From: Emcibacteraceae bacterium
GTDB taxonomy: Bacteria > Pseudomonadota > Alphaproteobacteria > Sphingomonadales > Emcibacteraceae
NCBI GenBank assembly: GCA_028281625.1
Contig: JANQJN010000183.1
Location: 1 to 51,151 of the forward strand
Direction: 5' to 3'
DNA length: 51,151 nucleotides
How positions within the stretch are numbered: position 1 is the first letter of the stretch; the number at the start of each line of letters is the position of its first letter. Under the pieces are notes generated by a model. That model was not told the origin of the DNA and did no database searches. It was given only the letters and a program-made list of their open reading frames with translations. Below, piece by piece: positions 7,057-16,077 of this stretch. The translations under genes were made by a program, and so were the position numbers.

Positions 7057-8900
7057 CAGCACTACGCGCAGCACTGATTGGCGCCCCTAATTCCGGGAAA
7101 AGCTCCCTCTTTAATACGCTCACCGGTAGTCATCAGAAGGTTGCCAACTATCCCGGCATTACCGTGGAACGCCGCTCCGGTACCATGACGACCGATGCCG
7201 GGAATGACGTTTATATCGTCGACCTTCCAGGCATTTACAGCCTTAATGATCGCAGCCTTGATGAAAAAGTCAGCCGCGAAGTAATTACCGGAGCCCATGA
7301 AAGCGAAGAAAAACCAGAAGTGTTGGTTTGCGTGATCAACGCTTCAAACATTCGCGTGCATCTGCGCCTTGTACTTGAACTTAAATCCTTGGGCCTGCCG
7401 ATCATCGTTGCGCTAAACATGCACGATCTGGCAACCCGTGACGGTATTGAAATTGATGTAGACCGCCTCAGCGAAGAGCTGGGTATGCCTGTCATGACAA
7501 CCATTGCGGTGCGCAGCAGTGGCGTAAAAGCGCTAAAGGAATATCTCAACCGCGATTCCAGTGCTTACGCAAAGCCAATGGGACAAGTATCTGATATCTC
7601 AACCCGTGCGCTGCAAAAAGAAGCGGGCCGGATCACAAAACTTGTTACTGTCAAAGAAGGCAGTCACCATAAAATGACTCGCATCCTCGATAGCGTCGCG
7701 CTTCATCCTGTTGCTGGGCCACTGGTGTTTTTTACCATGCTGTTTTTCATGTTCCAGGCGGTGTTCAGCTGGGCCGGTGCACCGATGGACGGCATCGAAG
7801 CAGGCTTTGCCTGGCTGGGTGAGGTGGTCGCCGCCTATATCCCTGAAGGCATATTCAGAAGCTTTATTCAGGACGGCCTCATTGCCGGAGTGGGAAGCGT
7901 TCTGGTGTTCTTGCCGCAGATTATCATTCTGTTCCTGTTTATTCTGGTGCTGGAAGCCAGCGGCTATATGGCTCGCGCGGCCTTTATCATGGATAAACTG
8001 ATGGCAAAAGTGGGCCTTAATGGCCGTGCTTTTATCCCGCTGCTATCAAGCTTTGCCTGCGCTATTCCAGGGATTATGGCAACCCGGACCATTGCAAATC
8101 ATCGCGATAGAATGACGACGATTATGATTGCGCCGCTGATGACTTGCTCCGCACGCCTGCCTGTTTATACACTGCTCATCGCAGCTTTTATTCCAAACGA
8201 TACGGTCATGGGATATTTCGGCCTACAGGGGGTTGTCTTCTTCGGCCTTTATATGGCGGGGATTGTCAGCGCCATCATCGTTGCGGCGGTGATGAAAGCC
8301 ACCATCACCAAGGGTACACTTCAACCGTTCTTGATGGAACTGCCAAAATATCAGATGCCCCGCTTTAAACATGTGTTTATGGAACTATGGCAGCGGGTAC
8401 GAGCCTTTCTGCGCCGCGCGGGCACCATCATTTTATATGCAGCAATCGCCCTTTGGGCACTGACACTCTATCCACGTGCACCGGAAAATGCCCCGGAGGC
8501 TGATATTTATTATAGCTTCGCCGGCATGATCGGTCGCGCGCTTCAGCATATTTTTGCACCGCTGGGCTTTAACTGGGAAATCTCCATTGCGCTGGTGCCG
8601 GGTATGGCCGCCCGTGAAGTCGCGGTGAGTGCGCTTGGCACTGTTTATGCACTGCAGGGCGATGAAGATCAGGTCGCTGAAAGCCTGGCCACAGTGCTGC
8701 AGACCGCCTGGCCTCTGTCGACGGCGCTTGCGTTCCTGGCCTGGTTCATTTATGCGCCGCAATGCCTTGCAACGCTCGCGACTGCACGCAGGGAAACCAA
8801 CAGCTGGGGCTGGACAGGTTTCATGACCGCCTACCTGTTTGGTCTGGCGTATCTTATATCCTTTATCGTGAATATCACTGCAAAAGCTCTGATGGCATAA
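7053..8900 (+). CDS. feoB: FeoB, ferrous iron permease with GTPase domain
   Basis: 615 residues. The N-terminal G domain has G1 GAPNSGKS (10-17), the switch region PGITVE (34-39), G3 DLPG (57-60) and G4 NMHD (122-125). This is followed by a helical linker and the polytopic Nucleoside_tran/Gate membrane region with segments such as IMATRTIANHRDRMTTIMIAPLMTCSARLPVY. At 615 residues it is shorter than E. coli FeoB (773) but similar to compact forms of the family. It imports Fe(II) across the inner membrane. No feoC-like gene is visible. The gene ends at a strong bidirectional terminator shared with the convergent FAH gene. Confidence 0.95.
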   Translation: MTALRAALIGAPNSGKSSLFNTLTGSHQKVANYPGITVERRSGTMTTDAGNDVYIVDLPGIYSLNDRSLDEKVSREVITGAHESEEKPEVLVCVINASNIRVHLRLVLELKSLGLPIIVALNMHDLATRDGIEIDVDRLSEELGMPVMTTIAVRSSGVKALKEYLNRDSSAYAKPMGQVSDISTRALQKEAGRITKLVTVKEGSHHKMTRILDSVALHPVAGPLVFFTMLFFMFQAVFSWAGAPMDGIEAGFAWLGEVVAAYIPEGIFRSFIQDGLIAGVGSVLVFLPQIIILFLFILVLEASGYMARAAFIMDKLMAKVGLNGRAFIPLLSSFACAIPGIMATRTIANHRDRMTTIMIAPLMTCSARLPVYTLLIAAFIPNDTVMGYFGLQGVVFFGLYMAGIVSAIIVAAVMKATITKGTLQPFLMELPKYQMPRFKHVFMELWQRVRAFLRRAGTIILYAAIALWALTLYPRAPENAPEADIYYSFAGMIGRALQHIFAPLGFNWEISIALVPGMAAREVAVSALGTVYALQGDEDQVAESLATVLQTAWPLSTALAFLAWFIYAPQCLATLATARRETNSWGWTGFMTAYLFGLAYLISFIVNITAKALMA

Positions 8901-8930
8901 AAAAGGCGCCCCAATCGGGCGCCTTTTCTT
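8901..8930. terminator. Bidirectional terminator between feoB and the FAH pair
   Basis: GGCGCCC (8905-8911) pairs perfectly with GGGCGCC (8917-8923). The stem is extended by AAAA on the left and TTTT on the right, so it can stop transcription from both sides. Confidence 0.88.
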
Positions 8931-8944
8931 TTTCATTACTAAAT

Positions 8945-9769
8945 CTATTCACCCTGAATCAATTTATTCTTGAGTGTTCCGACACCTTCAACGGTTATTT
9001 CGTAGACATCGCCGGGCTCCATGGAACCAGTATCCCCCATGGTTCCTGACCAGATTACATCGCCGGGCTCAAGCACGAAATATTTGGAAATATAATGAAC
9101 CATATAATTGAAATCGAAAATCATACCGGAAGAATTCGCCCCTTGTGATTTGACACCGTTGTGGCGTCCTTCGATATCAAGATCGGTATAGTCAAGACCT
9201 GTCACCAGATGCGGCCCTACCGCATTAAAACCTTTTGAACCCTTGGCCCGCAGCCACTGAATGTCCCCCGCCTGCCAATCGCGGTCGGTACCATCATTGC
9301 CGATGGTCACACCGAAAATATAATCGCTGGCTTCTTCAAGTGGTACATTGTCGGCGCGTTTTCCGATCACCACAACCATTTCAGCTTCATAGTGAAAGTT
9401 GGTGGCGTCTGACGGACGGACAAGATCTTCTTCCGGCCCGATAATGGAACTTGCTGGCACCATAAACAGTCCAGGTTTTAAGGTCGGGTCTTGTTCGTAC
9501 CCGGGAAGGGTATGATCGCGGTAGTTGAAAGCTGTCATAAAAGACAGTTTCGGATCCACGGGTGCCCGAAGCTTTACCGCTTCTTCCATGGCAATATCGC
9601 CTGTACGCTTACCACCAAGATAAGGCGCATCGGTAAGCTGATGAATAATACCATCTACCAGCTGACCCCATAGCACTTTGTCATTTTGCTCGTAACGAAC
9701 GTAACGTTCTGCGCTGGCAGCGCTCGTTAAAAAAACTGCGGCACACAGGCCTATTAGCAGTGATTTCAT
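8945..9769 (-). CDS. Exported fumarylacetoacetate-hydrolase-family protein A
   Basis: 274 residues. Residues 1-20 form a clear signal peptide (cut after SAASA), followed by a complete FAH-fold domain: FNYRDH, GLFMVPASSIIGP, the acidic metal ligands in FHYEAEMVVVIG, and the later Asp in GNDGTDRDWQ. The usual ending LEPGDVIWSGT...GVGTLKN is present. FAH-fold enzymes are normally cytosolic hydrolases, decarboxylases or isomerases of oxo-acids, so a periplasmic location is unusual. In the segment where its neighbour has NDVSARDW, this copy reads NDGTDRDWQ, which may alter the substrate pocket although the likely Asp ligand remains. The start follows the neighbour's TAA by 2 bp, with the AAGG site inside that gene's end. 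Substrate unknown. Confidence 0.8.
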   Translation of the reverse strand: MKSLLIGLCAAVFLTSAASAERYVRYEQNDKVLWGQLVDGIIHQLTDAPYLGGKRTGDIAMEEAVKLRAPVDPKLSFMTAFNYRDHTLPGYEQDPTLKPGLFMVPASSIIGPEEDLVRPSDATNFHYEAEMVVVIGKRADNVPLEEASDYIFGVTIGNDGTDRDWQAGDIQWLRAKGSKGFNAVGPHLVTGLDYTDLDIEGRHNGVKSQGANSSGMIFDFNYMVHYISKYFVLEPGDVIWSGTMGDTGSMEPGDVYEITVEGVGTLKNKLIQGE

Positions 9770-9771
9770 AT

Positions 9772-10602
9772 TTATTTTCCTTGTATGATTTTATTCTTAA
9801 GAACGCCTACACCGTCAATTTCAACCTCATAGGTATCCCCCACATTAAGCTGCTCGGACGTTCCAATTGTGCCTGACCAGATCAAATCCCCCGGATTGAG
9901 CACAAAATATTTTGATATATAACTGACCATTTTTTCAAAATCATGGATCATGTTTGATGTATTGCCGCGCTGGCGAACTTCACCGTTAAGGCGCGCGGTA
10001 AGATTAAGGTTCTTGTAATCCAGTCCGGTTTGAAGGACCGGGCCCACGCTGTTAAAGCCTTTGGCACCTTTGCCGCGAAACCACTGAATATCCGCAGGTA
10101 TCCAGTCCCGGGCCGATACATCATTACCGGCAGTAACTCCGAAGATATAATCGGCTGCGTCCTCAACAGACACATTATCGGCGCGCTTGCCAATCACAAT
10201 AACCGTTTCCGCTTCATAGCCAATAAAGTCGCTGTCTGCCGGATGAATGATATCATCTTCGGGACCAATAATTGTCCCAGCCGGCACCATGAAAAGACCG
10301 GGATAAGGTGTTGTCTTCTGTCCTTCCGGGATATGGTCTTCATAATTAAACCCGGTCATATACACATCTTTTGGGTCAACCGGTGCCAATAACTTTACGT
10401 CGGCTTTGTTCACTTGGGTCCCTGTCACTGTACCGTCCAAATAAGGTGCAGCGCTAAGTTGATGAATGACATCACCGCGCAGCTCCCCCCAGAATGTTTC
10501 ACCATCTTGTTCGTAGCGCACATATGTTTCTGACCAGGCGGTAGAACTGGTGACAAATGTCAGTGCGACGGCCAGCAGGAATTGTTTAATTTTATTGTTC
10601 AT
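9772..10602 (-). CDS. Exported fumarylacetoacetate-hydrolase-family protein B
   Basis: 276 residues from the chosen ATG at 10602; an earlier in-frame ATG at 10665 exists. I prefer 10602 because it places a standard signal peptide (about 1-24, ending SSTAWS) at the N-terminus, gives the same length as protein A, and a promoter-like TATAAT (10656-10651) lies inside the longer version. The FAH domain is intact: FNYEDH, IGYEAETVIVIGKRA with the metal-binding acids, GNDVSARDW, RGKGAKGFNSVGP and LNPGDLIWSGTIG. It is the first gene of a two-gene unit with its paralogue downstream. The two share nearly all motifs and must come from a tandem duplication. Probably a periplasmic metal-dependent C-C bond hydrolase; substrate unknown. 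Confidence 0.8.
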   Translation of the reverse strand: MNNKIKQFLLAVALTFVTSSTAWSETYVRYEQDGETFWGELRGDVIHQLSAAPYLDGTVTGTQVNKADVKLLAPVDPKDVYMTGFNYEDHIPEGQKTTPYPGLFMVPAGTIIGPEDDIIHPADSDFIGYEAETVIVIGKRADNVSVEDAADYIFGVTAGNDVSARDWIPADIQWFRGKGAKGFNSVGPVLQTGLDYKNLNLTARLNGEVRQRGNTSNMIHDFEKMVSYISKYFVLNPGDLIWSGTIGTSEQLNVGDTYEVEIDGVGVLKNKIIQGK

Positions 10603-10650
10603 TTTTGGTCCCATAATTGAAATTTTATAATGTGGGATGGTAGACACATC

Positions 10651-10680
10651 ATTATAGAATGTCAAAGTGGCTTATACCAA
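10651..10680 (-). promoter_or_regulatory. Candidate promoter of the FAH gene pair
   Basis: On the minus strand TTGGTA (10680-10675), an 18-bp spacer and TATAAT (10656-10651). The octamer GCCACTTT occurs twice, just before and just after the -35 element. Transcription would start near 10645, which argues for translation from 10602. Confidence 0.5.
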
Positions 10681-10700
10681 AGAAAGTGGCTTGAATCTGA

Positions 10701-10728
10701 TTGAATAAGCTGAATTTGCCAGTATAGT
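10701..10728 (+). promoter_or_regulatory. Candidate promoter of the etfBA operon
   Basis: TTGAAT (10701-10706), 16-bp spacer, TATAGT (10723-10728), 43 bp before the etfB ATG. It stands back to back with the FAH promoter. Confidence 0.5.
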
Positions 10729-10771
10729 GTTGGCAGATATTGAGGCATAATCTCCAAAGGAATTAGCAAGA

Positions 10772-11521
10772 ATGAAAATACTCGTCCCTGTAAAACGCGT
10801 GATTGACTACAACGTCAAGGTCCGCGTGAAGTCAGACAACAGCGGCGTAGAGCTCGCCAACGTTAAAATGTCCATGAACCCATTTGACGAAATCTCTGTA
10901 GAAGAAGCGATCCGCCTTAAGGAAGCCGGCACGGCAACAGAGATTGTCGCCGTGTCAATTGGCCCGGATAAAGCGCAGGAAACTTTGCGTACGGCCCTCG
11001 CCATGGGTGCGGATCGCGCGATCCTTGTTAAAACCGATGAAGAAGTAGAGCCGTTGGCTGTCGCTAAAATCCTGAAAGCGGTTGTGGACGAAGAAAGTCC
11101 CGAAATGGTGATCCTGGGTAAGCAGGCGATTGATGATGACTGTAATCAAACTGGTCAGATGCTGGCGGCCCTTCTGGGTTGGGGTCAGGGTACTTTTGCT
11201 TCCGAAGTCAAAGTGGACGGCGGAAGCGTGGATGTCACCCGTGAAGTGGACGGCGGACTTGAAACGGTCAAGTTAAACTTACCTGCTGTGGTTACAACGG
11301 ATCTTCGTCTTAATGAGCCACGTTATGCGTCGCTTCCTAATATTATGAAAGCGAAGCGTAAGCCATTGGATGAAAAAACGCCGGATGATTATGGTGTTGA
11401 TATAACCCCGCGCATCAAAACCCTGCGTGTGGATGAACCCGCTGGCCGCAGCGCCGGTGTGATTGTAGAAAGCGTGTCAGAGCTAGTCTCTAAACTGCGC
11501 GACGAAGCGGGAGTACTCTAA
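10772..11521 (+). CDS. etfB: Electron transfer flavoprotein, beta subunit
   Basis: 249 residues, the usual EtfB length. It begins [20 protein letters not shown] and contains the signature region around [28 protein letters not shown]. The AMP-binding fold segment includes [19 protein letters not shown]. With EtfA it forms the soluble heterodimer that takes electrons from acyl-CoA and related dehydrogenases and passes them to ETF-ubiquinone oxidoreductase. AAAGGA lies upstream of the ATG. It opens an operon with etfA (2-bp gap) and a hydroxyacyl-CoA dehydrogenase, the common alphaproteobacterial order. Confidence 0.96.
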   Translation: MKILVPVKRVIDYNVKVRVKSDNSGVELANVKMSMNPFDEISVEEAIRLKEAGTATEIVAVSIGPDKAQETLRTALAMGADRAILVKTDEEVEPLAVAKILKAVVDEESPEMVILGKQAIDDDCNQTGQMLAALLGWGQGTFASEVKVDGGSVDVTREVDGGLETVKLNLPAVVTTDLRLNEPRYASLPNIMKAKRKPLDEKTPDDYGVDITPRIKTLRVDEPAGRSAGVIVESVSELVSKLRDEAGVL

Positions 11522-11523
11522 AA

Positions 11524-12459
11524 ATGACCACACTTGTAATTGCTGATCATGACAATAAAGAACTTAAAGACAGTACTTTTAACACAGTAACAGCCGCTGG
11601 TGCCTTTGGTGATGACATTCATGTGCTTGTTGCCGGTGCGGGCTGCGGGGGCGCTGCCGACGCCGCTTCCAAAATAGCTGGCGTTTCAAAAGTCCTGTGC
11701 GTCGACGATGCATCCCTTGAACATCCACTCGCTGAAGTGCTTGCACCACTTATTGTTGGCCTCGCAGATGGCTATGATCAGATCATGGTAGCAGCCACAA
11801 CAACCGGCAAAAACTTTATGCCGCGGGTCGCTGCGCTTCTTGATATGGCGCAAATTTCGGATATTGTTTCCGTCGAAAGCGCAGATACCTTCAAGCGCCC
11901 GATTTACGCGGGCAATGCGATCGCAACCGTTCAGAGCTCGGATCCTAAAAAACTGATCACTGTTCGCACAACAGCCTTTGACGCAGCAGCAGCGGAAGGT
12001 GGTTCAGCGGAAGTCGAAAATGTCGCTGCGACGGAAAATCCGGGCCTGTCCAGTTTTGTCAGCGCGGAACTCAGCGCATCCGAGCGCCCGGAACTGACAT
12101 CAGCCAAGATCATCATATCTGGTGGCCGCGGTATGGGAAGCGGTGACAACTTCTCCCTAATCGAAAGCGTTGCAGATAAACTTGGCGCTGCCATTGGTGC
12201 GTCCCGCGCTGCCGTGGATGCTGGATATGTTCCCAATGATTATCAGGTCGGCCAAACCGGCAAGATCGTTGCGCCCGAGCTTTACATTGCCGTCGGCATT
12301 TCCGGTGCCATTCAGCATCTTGCAGGAATGAAGGACAGTAAAGTGATTGTCGCCATCAACAAGGACGAAGAAGCACCTATTTTCCAGGTGGCTGACTACG
12401 GCCTGGTGGCGGATCTGTTCGATGCGCTACCGGAACTGGATAAGGAACTTTCTGCATGA
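11524..12459 (+). CDS. etfA: Electron transfer flavoprotein, alpha subunit
   Basis: 311 residues. The C-terminal FAD domain holds the family signature: SGGRGMGSGDNFSLIESVADKL, then GYVPNDYQVGQTGKIVAPELYIAVGISGAIQH and NKDEEAPIF. The N-terminal half is the alpha/beta domain that packs against EtfB. It partners EtfB in passing electrons from beta-oxidation and amino-acid catabolism to the quinone pool. The stop overlaps the next gene's start by 4 bp, so the downstream dehydrogenase is translationally coupled to it. Confidence 0.96.
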   Translation: MTTLVIADHDNKELKDSTFNTVTAAGAFGDDIHVLVAGAGCGGAADAASKIAGVSKVLCVDDASLEHPLAEVLAPLIVGLADGYDQIMVAATTTGKNFMPRVAALLDMAQISDIVSVESADTFKRPIYAGNAIATVQSSDPKKLITVRTTAFDAAAAEGGSAEVENVAATENPGLSSFVSAELSASERPELTSAKIIISGGRGMGSGDNFSLIESVADKLGAAIGASRAAVDAGYVPNDYQVGQTGKIVAPELYIAVGISGAIQHLAGMKDSKVIVAINKDEEAPIFQVADYGLVADLFDALPELDKELSA

Positions 12460-13328
12460 CAAAGTTGGTTGGTGTCATAGGTGCTGGACAAATGGGCAAC
12501 GGCATTGCCCATGTGTTTGCCTTGGCAGGTTATGATGTTATTTTAAGTGATATCAGTGAAGATGCGCTGGATAAGGCTGTCGAGACCATAAACAAAAACC
12601 TTGATCGGCAAGTCTCAAAAGAAGCAATAAGCACCGATCAAGCCAAAGAAGCCGCAGCACGCATCACAACATCTAGCAATCTTGGCGATTTTTCTGACGT
12701 GGATCTGGCCATTGAAGCAGCGACGGAAAATGAGGACGTTAAGAAAGCCATTTTCAAAGAACTGAGCGAAATCATGAAGCCAGATGCCATCATGGCGACC
12801 AATACGTCTTCCATTTCTGTGACACGGCTTGCCGCTGCTACAGATCGCCCTGAAAAGTTCATCGGCGTTCATTTTATGAACCCGGTGCCTCTTATGAAAC
12901 TGGTGGAGCTAATCCGTGGCATCGCTACCAGTGACGAAACATATGACATCATCCAGAACATTGTGGGTAAACTCGGAAAAATAAGCGCGACTTCAGAAGA
13001 TTTCCCGGCCTTTATCGTAAATCGCATTCTAATGCCAATGATTAATGAAGCAATTTACGTGCTTTATGAAGGCGTCGGTACGGTTAAGGATATCGATCTG
13101 GGCATGGAACTTGGAACCAATCATCCCATGGGGCCGCTGAAGCTCGCTGATTTTATTGGCCTGGATACCTGTCTTGCCATCATGCAGGTACTTTATGATG
13201 GCCTGGCCGATAGTAAGTACCGTCCGTGTCCCCTTCTGGTAAAATATGTGGAAGCCGGTTGGCTTGGCCGCAAAACCGGCCGCGGCTTTTATGATTATAG
13301 CGGTGACGAACCAGTGCCAACCCGATAG
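12456..13328 (+). CDS. hbd: 3-hydroxybutyryl-CoA dehydrogenase
   Basis: 290 residues, typical of the short single-function 3-hydroxyacyl-CoA dehydrogenases. NAD-binding glycines are in GAGQMGNGIAHVF (9-21). Catalytic His139 lies in GVHFMNPVPLMKLVE with the paired Glu151 at its end, and NTSSIS contributes to the active site. The C-terminal helical domain contains GLDTCLAIMQVLYDGL and ends with the KTGRGFYDY motif. It oxidises (S)-3-hydroxybutyryl-CoA to acetoacetyl-CoA with NAD(P)+, in short-chain fatty-acid or polyhydroxybutyrate-related metabolism. Linkage to etfBA fits acyl-CoA oxidation. It ends with TAG, showing that this organism uses amber as a normal stop. Confidence 0.92.
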   Translation: MTKLVGVIGAGQMGNGIAHVFALAGYDVILSDISEDALDKAVETINKNLDRQVSKEAISTDQAKEAAARITTSSNLGDFSDVDLAIEAATENEDVKKAIFKELSEIMKPDAIMATNTSSISVTRLAAATDRPEKFIGVHFMNPVPLMKLVELIRGIATSDETYDIIQNIVGKLGKISATSEDFPAFIVNRILMPMINEAIYVLYEGVGTVKDIDLGMELGTNHPMGPLKLADFIGLDTCLAIMQVLYDGLADSKYRPCPLLVKYVEAGWLGRKTGRGFYDYSGDEPVPTR

Positions 13329-13343
13329 TAAAAAGGATAGATT

Positions 13344-13847
13344 ATGCAAAATGCAGCGCGAAATCTCCTGATCATTTCGGCAATTGTAGTCTCGCTGTTT
13401 GGTGCGCTCTCTTTTTATCTGGCCAGTCAGGATTACGTGGCTAACAGCGTTATTTTTGATACGAGCAAAAATATCGCCATTAACGGCTATGACACGGTGG
13501 CTTATTACCGTCAGAAGGAACCAACCATTGGTGACCCTCAGTTTCAGGCAGATTGGGCTGGGTCCACGTGGTATTTTTCTAGCCGGGAAAACCGCGATAT
13601 ATTTGTTGATGCTCCGATAAATTATGCACCGCAATATGGTGGCTATGATCCCGTGGGAATATCAAAGGGTTTTACAAATCCGACCGATCCTGAAATTTAT
13701 ACCTTGGTGGCTGGGCAGCTTTATCTGCATTATTCACCGGAATATAAAGAACACTGGGAAGCCGATCGTGGTACCAACCTTATCCTGGCGAACAGCAACT
13801 GGGCCTTTTTACGGGACCAGTTGCTTGCTCAACAGCAAAATAATTAA
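13344..13847 (+). CDS. Membrane-anchored YHS-domain protein
   Basis: 167 residues. One N-terminal membrane helix (about 6-28, NLLIISAIVVSLFGALSFYL) is followed by an exported YHS-type domain: INGYDTVAYYRQKEPTIGDPQF, WYFSSRENRDIFVDAP and YAPQYGGYDPVGI. YHS domains often bind or sense metals in proteins of the copper/heavy-metal group, but here no obvious Cys pair is present. A good AAGGA site precedes the ATG. It follows the hydroxyacyl-CoA dehydrogenase by 15 bp and probably ends that transcript. Its stop lies 2 bp from the stop of the convergent M13 peptidase. Function unknown. Confidence 0.75.
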   Translation: MQNAARNLLIISAIVVSLFGALSFYLASQDYVANSVIFDTSKNIAINGYDTVAYYRQKEPTIGDPQFQADWAGSTWYFSSRENRDIFVDAPINYAPQYGGYDPVGISKGFTNPTDPEIYTLVAGQLYLHYSPEYKEHWEADRGTNLILANSNWAFLRDQLLAQQQNN

Positions 13848-13849
13848 GC

Positions 13850-15919
13850 TTACCAGATTTTAACCCGGTTCTCGGGTGCGATATAAAGAGCGTGATCCGG
13901 CGTCACATCAAACGCATCGTAAAATGCATCAATATTATAGACGATCCCGTTCACCCGATAGCGGTCGGGTGAATGTGGGTCTGTCCGGATTTGTGTAACC
14001 AACGCCTCTTCGCGGGTTTTTGACAGGAATGCCTGTGCCCATCCAATGAAGAACCGCTGATCACCGGTAAGGCCATCAATAACAGGAGGCTCTTCACCGT
14101 TTAGTGACATTTTATAGGCTTTATACGCGATACTTAGACCGCTCAAATCACCAATATTCTCACCAAGGGTGAAGACACCATTTACAGTAACACCTGGAAC
14201 CGGTTCATACGCACTAAACTGCTCAATAAGCGCTATTGTTAGCTCTGTAAATTTTCCGCGATCATCATCGGTCCACCAGTTTTCAAGTGCACCATCACCA
14301 TTGTAGCGGCTGCCGCTATCATCAAAACCGTGACCGATTTCGTGACCAATCACACCACCAATGGCACCGTAGTTTACAGCATCATCCGCCGGCATATTAA
14401 AGAAGGGCGGCTGTAAAATCGCGGCCGGGAAGACGATTTCATTCATGGTTGGATTATAATAAGCATTTACAGTTTGCGGGGTCATAAACCATTCGGTTTG
14501 ATCAATAGGTCCACCAAGCTTCGCCAGCTCGCGGTTATGAATTGTAAGCGCTGATCGCTCCAGATTTCCAACAAGATCTGCCGCATCAATTTCTAGTGCG
14601 GAATAATCCTTCCACTTATCGGGATAACCGATCTTTGGTGTAAATTTGGACAGCTTGACCAATGCTTTTTCCTTGGTTTCGTCGCCCATCCAGTCAAGCT
14701 CACGGATGCTGGTATCATATGCTTTGATCAGATTACCCACCAGATCCACCATGCGAGTTTTTGCATCGGGCTTAAAATGTTTGGAAACATAAACTTCACC
14801 AACCATTTCACCCAGATTACCACTAACAACAGACACACCGCGGCGCCACATTGGTCGTTGCTCCGTAACACCGCTCAGATTTTTCGAGTAAAACTCAAAA
14901 TTCTGGTCATCCAATTCTTTGTTTAATCGCGACGCCATATCATTAAGGTAGGACCATTTAAGGTAGGTTTTCCAATCCTCAAGCGGAACATCGCCGAGCA
15001 ACGCATTATAACCTTCGAAGAAACTTGGCTGGTTTACGATCGCATCTTGAATATCGGCAACACCCGTGATCCCGAGAAAGGCTTCCATATCCATGTTTGA
15101 TAATAGTTCATCCAGCTCTGCCCGAGTATACTTGTTGTATCTTTTGGTGGCGTCACGATTGTCTTCTTTTACCCAATGATTACTAGCAAGTCTGGTTTCC
15201 AAATCCATGATGGTAGCAGCAGCTGCGGCACCATCTTCAAGCTGGGCAAGCGCAAACATTTTTTCGATATGCTCCACATATTTGGCGCGAAGATCAGCGG
15301 ACTTTTCATCCTCATTGAAATAGTATTCACGGTCCGGCAGGCCAAGCCCCGCCTGATAAAAGTGAAGGGAATATTGGGTCGGGATTCTGGCATCTACGCT
15401 GATATACATTGCCAGTGGTGTGCTGTAAGAATATTTGCCAGCTTCCGCAAAATATGCCGAAATGCCCGCAAGATCTTCAATTGCATCAATCTGCCCCATT
15501 CTTGCTGCGAGTGGCTCGATACCAAGGGCATTTCTTGTTTCCATATCCATATAGGACGCAAAAAGATCACCGACTTTTTGTTCGGCGCTTCCTTGTTCAG
15601 CACCAGAAGCCGAGGCTTCCTCAATAATCGCACGAACGTCATCTTCTGCATTGTCCCTTAGTACATTAAAAGACCCAAAGCGACTTTTGTCTGCCGGGAT
15701 TTCCGTATTGGCGAGCCAGGTTCCATTTACATATTCGAAAAAGTCATCGCCTGGGTGGACAGACGTATCCATATTGTCAAATGTGATTCCGGAAATCTCT
15801 TCGGAACCAGTCGTCTGTGTTTCCTGCTCAACGCTACCTTGATCGTTGTCAGAAGCACTACCACAACCTTGCAAGATAAACAGCGTTGCGATTACGCCTA
15901 AATATTTTTTAAAGTTCAT
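13850..15919 (-). CDS. M13-family zinc metallopeptidase, lipoprotein (neprilysin/PepO-like)
   Basis: 689 residues. A lipoprotein signal with lipobox LQGC puts the lipidated Cys at 19. Zinc ligands are in the HEIGH motif (His526, Glu527, His530), with the third ligand Glu587 in GENIGDLSG. NAYYNP (485-490) matches the substrate-binding NAYY/F motif of the family, and the C-terminus ends NRVKIW, as in neprilysin-type enzymes. It likely degrades oligopeptides in the periplasm or on the outer-membrane surface. AGGTGC precedes the start. The gene stands alone, convergent with the YHS gene and diverging from the candidate small RNA. Confidence 0.93.
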   Translation of the reverse strand: MNFKKYLGVIATLFILQGCGSASDNDQGSVEQETQTTGSEEISGITFDNMDTSVHPGDDFFEYVNGTWLANTEIPADKSRFGSFNVLRDNAEDDVRAIIEEASASGAEQGSAEQKVGDLFASYMDMETRNALGIEPLAARMGQIDAIEDLAGISAYFAEAGKYSYSTPLAMYISVDARIPTQYSLHFYQAGLGLPDREYYFNEDEKSADLRAKYVEHIEKMFALAQLEDGAAAAATIMDLETRLASNHWVKEDNRDATKRYNKYTRAELDELLSNMDMEAFLGITGVADIQDAIVNQPSFFEGYNALLGDVPLEDWKTYLKWSYLNDMASRLNKELDDQNFEFYSKNLSGVTEQRPMWRRGVSVVSGNLGEMVGEVYVSKHFKPDAKTRMVDLVGNLIKAYDTSIRELDWMGDETKEKALVKLSKFTPKIGYPDKWKDYSALEIDAADLVGNLERSALTIHNRELAKLGGPIDQTEWFMTPQTVNAYYNPTMNEIVFPAAILQPPFFNMPADDAVNYGAIGGVIGHEIGHGFDDSGSRYNGDGALENWWTDDDRGKFTELTIALIEQFSAYEPVPGVTVNGVFTLGENIGDLSGLSIAYKAYKMSLNGEEPPVIDGLTGDQRFFIGWAQAFLSKTREEALVTQIRTDPHSPDRYRVNGIVYNIDAFYDAFDVTPDHALYIAPENRVKIW

Positions 15920-16043
15920 AATTGCACCTAATTAAACTTCCCATTTCCCTCATTTTCTAGCGCAGTCTGGAGGATTTTGGAGCAAGAAACAAGCAATTTT
16001 GTCGCCCTAACAGTAGCAGTTTATAAAAATTCTAAAAAAGGAC

Positions 16044-16072
16044 TTGTCAATCACCAATCCAAATGTTATGTT
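16044..16072 (+). promoter_or_regulatory. Candidate promoter of the small RNA
   Basis: TTGTCA (16044-16049), 17-bp spacer, TATGTT (16067-16072). No start codon with a ribosome site follows before the terminator, so the transcript is probably non-coding. This is within the 322-bp gap between the M13 peptidase and the methyltransferase. Confidence 0.45.
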
Positions 16073-16077
16073 ATATC

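Noticed and set aside
10603-10665. Upstream ATG for FAH protein B (21 extra residues)
   Set aside because: It would bury the signal peptide, and a TATAAT promoter element lies inside the extension.
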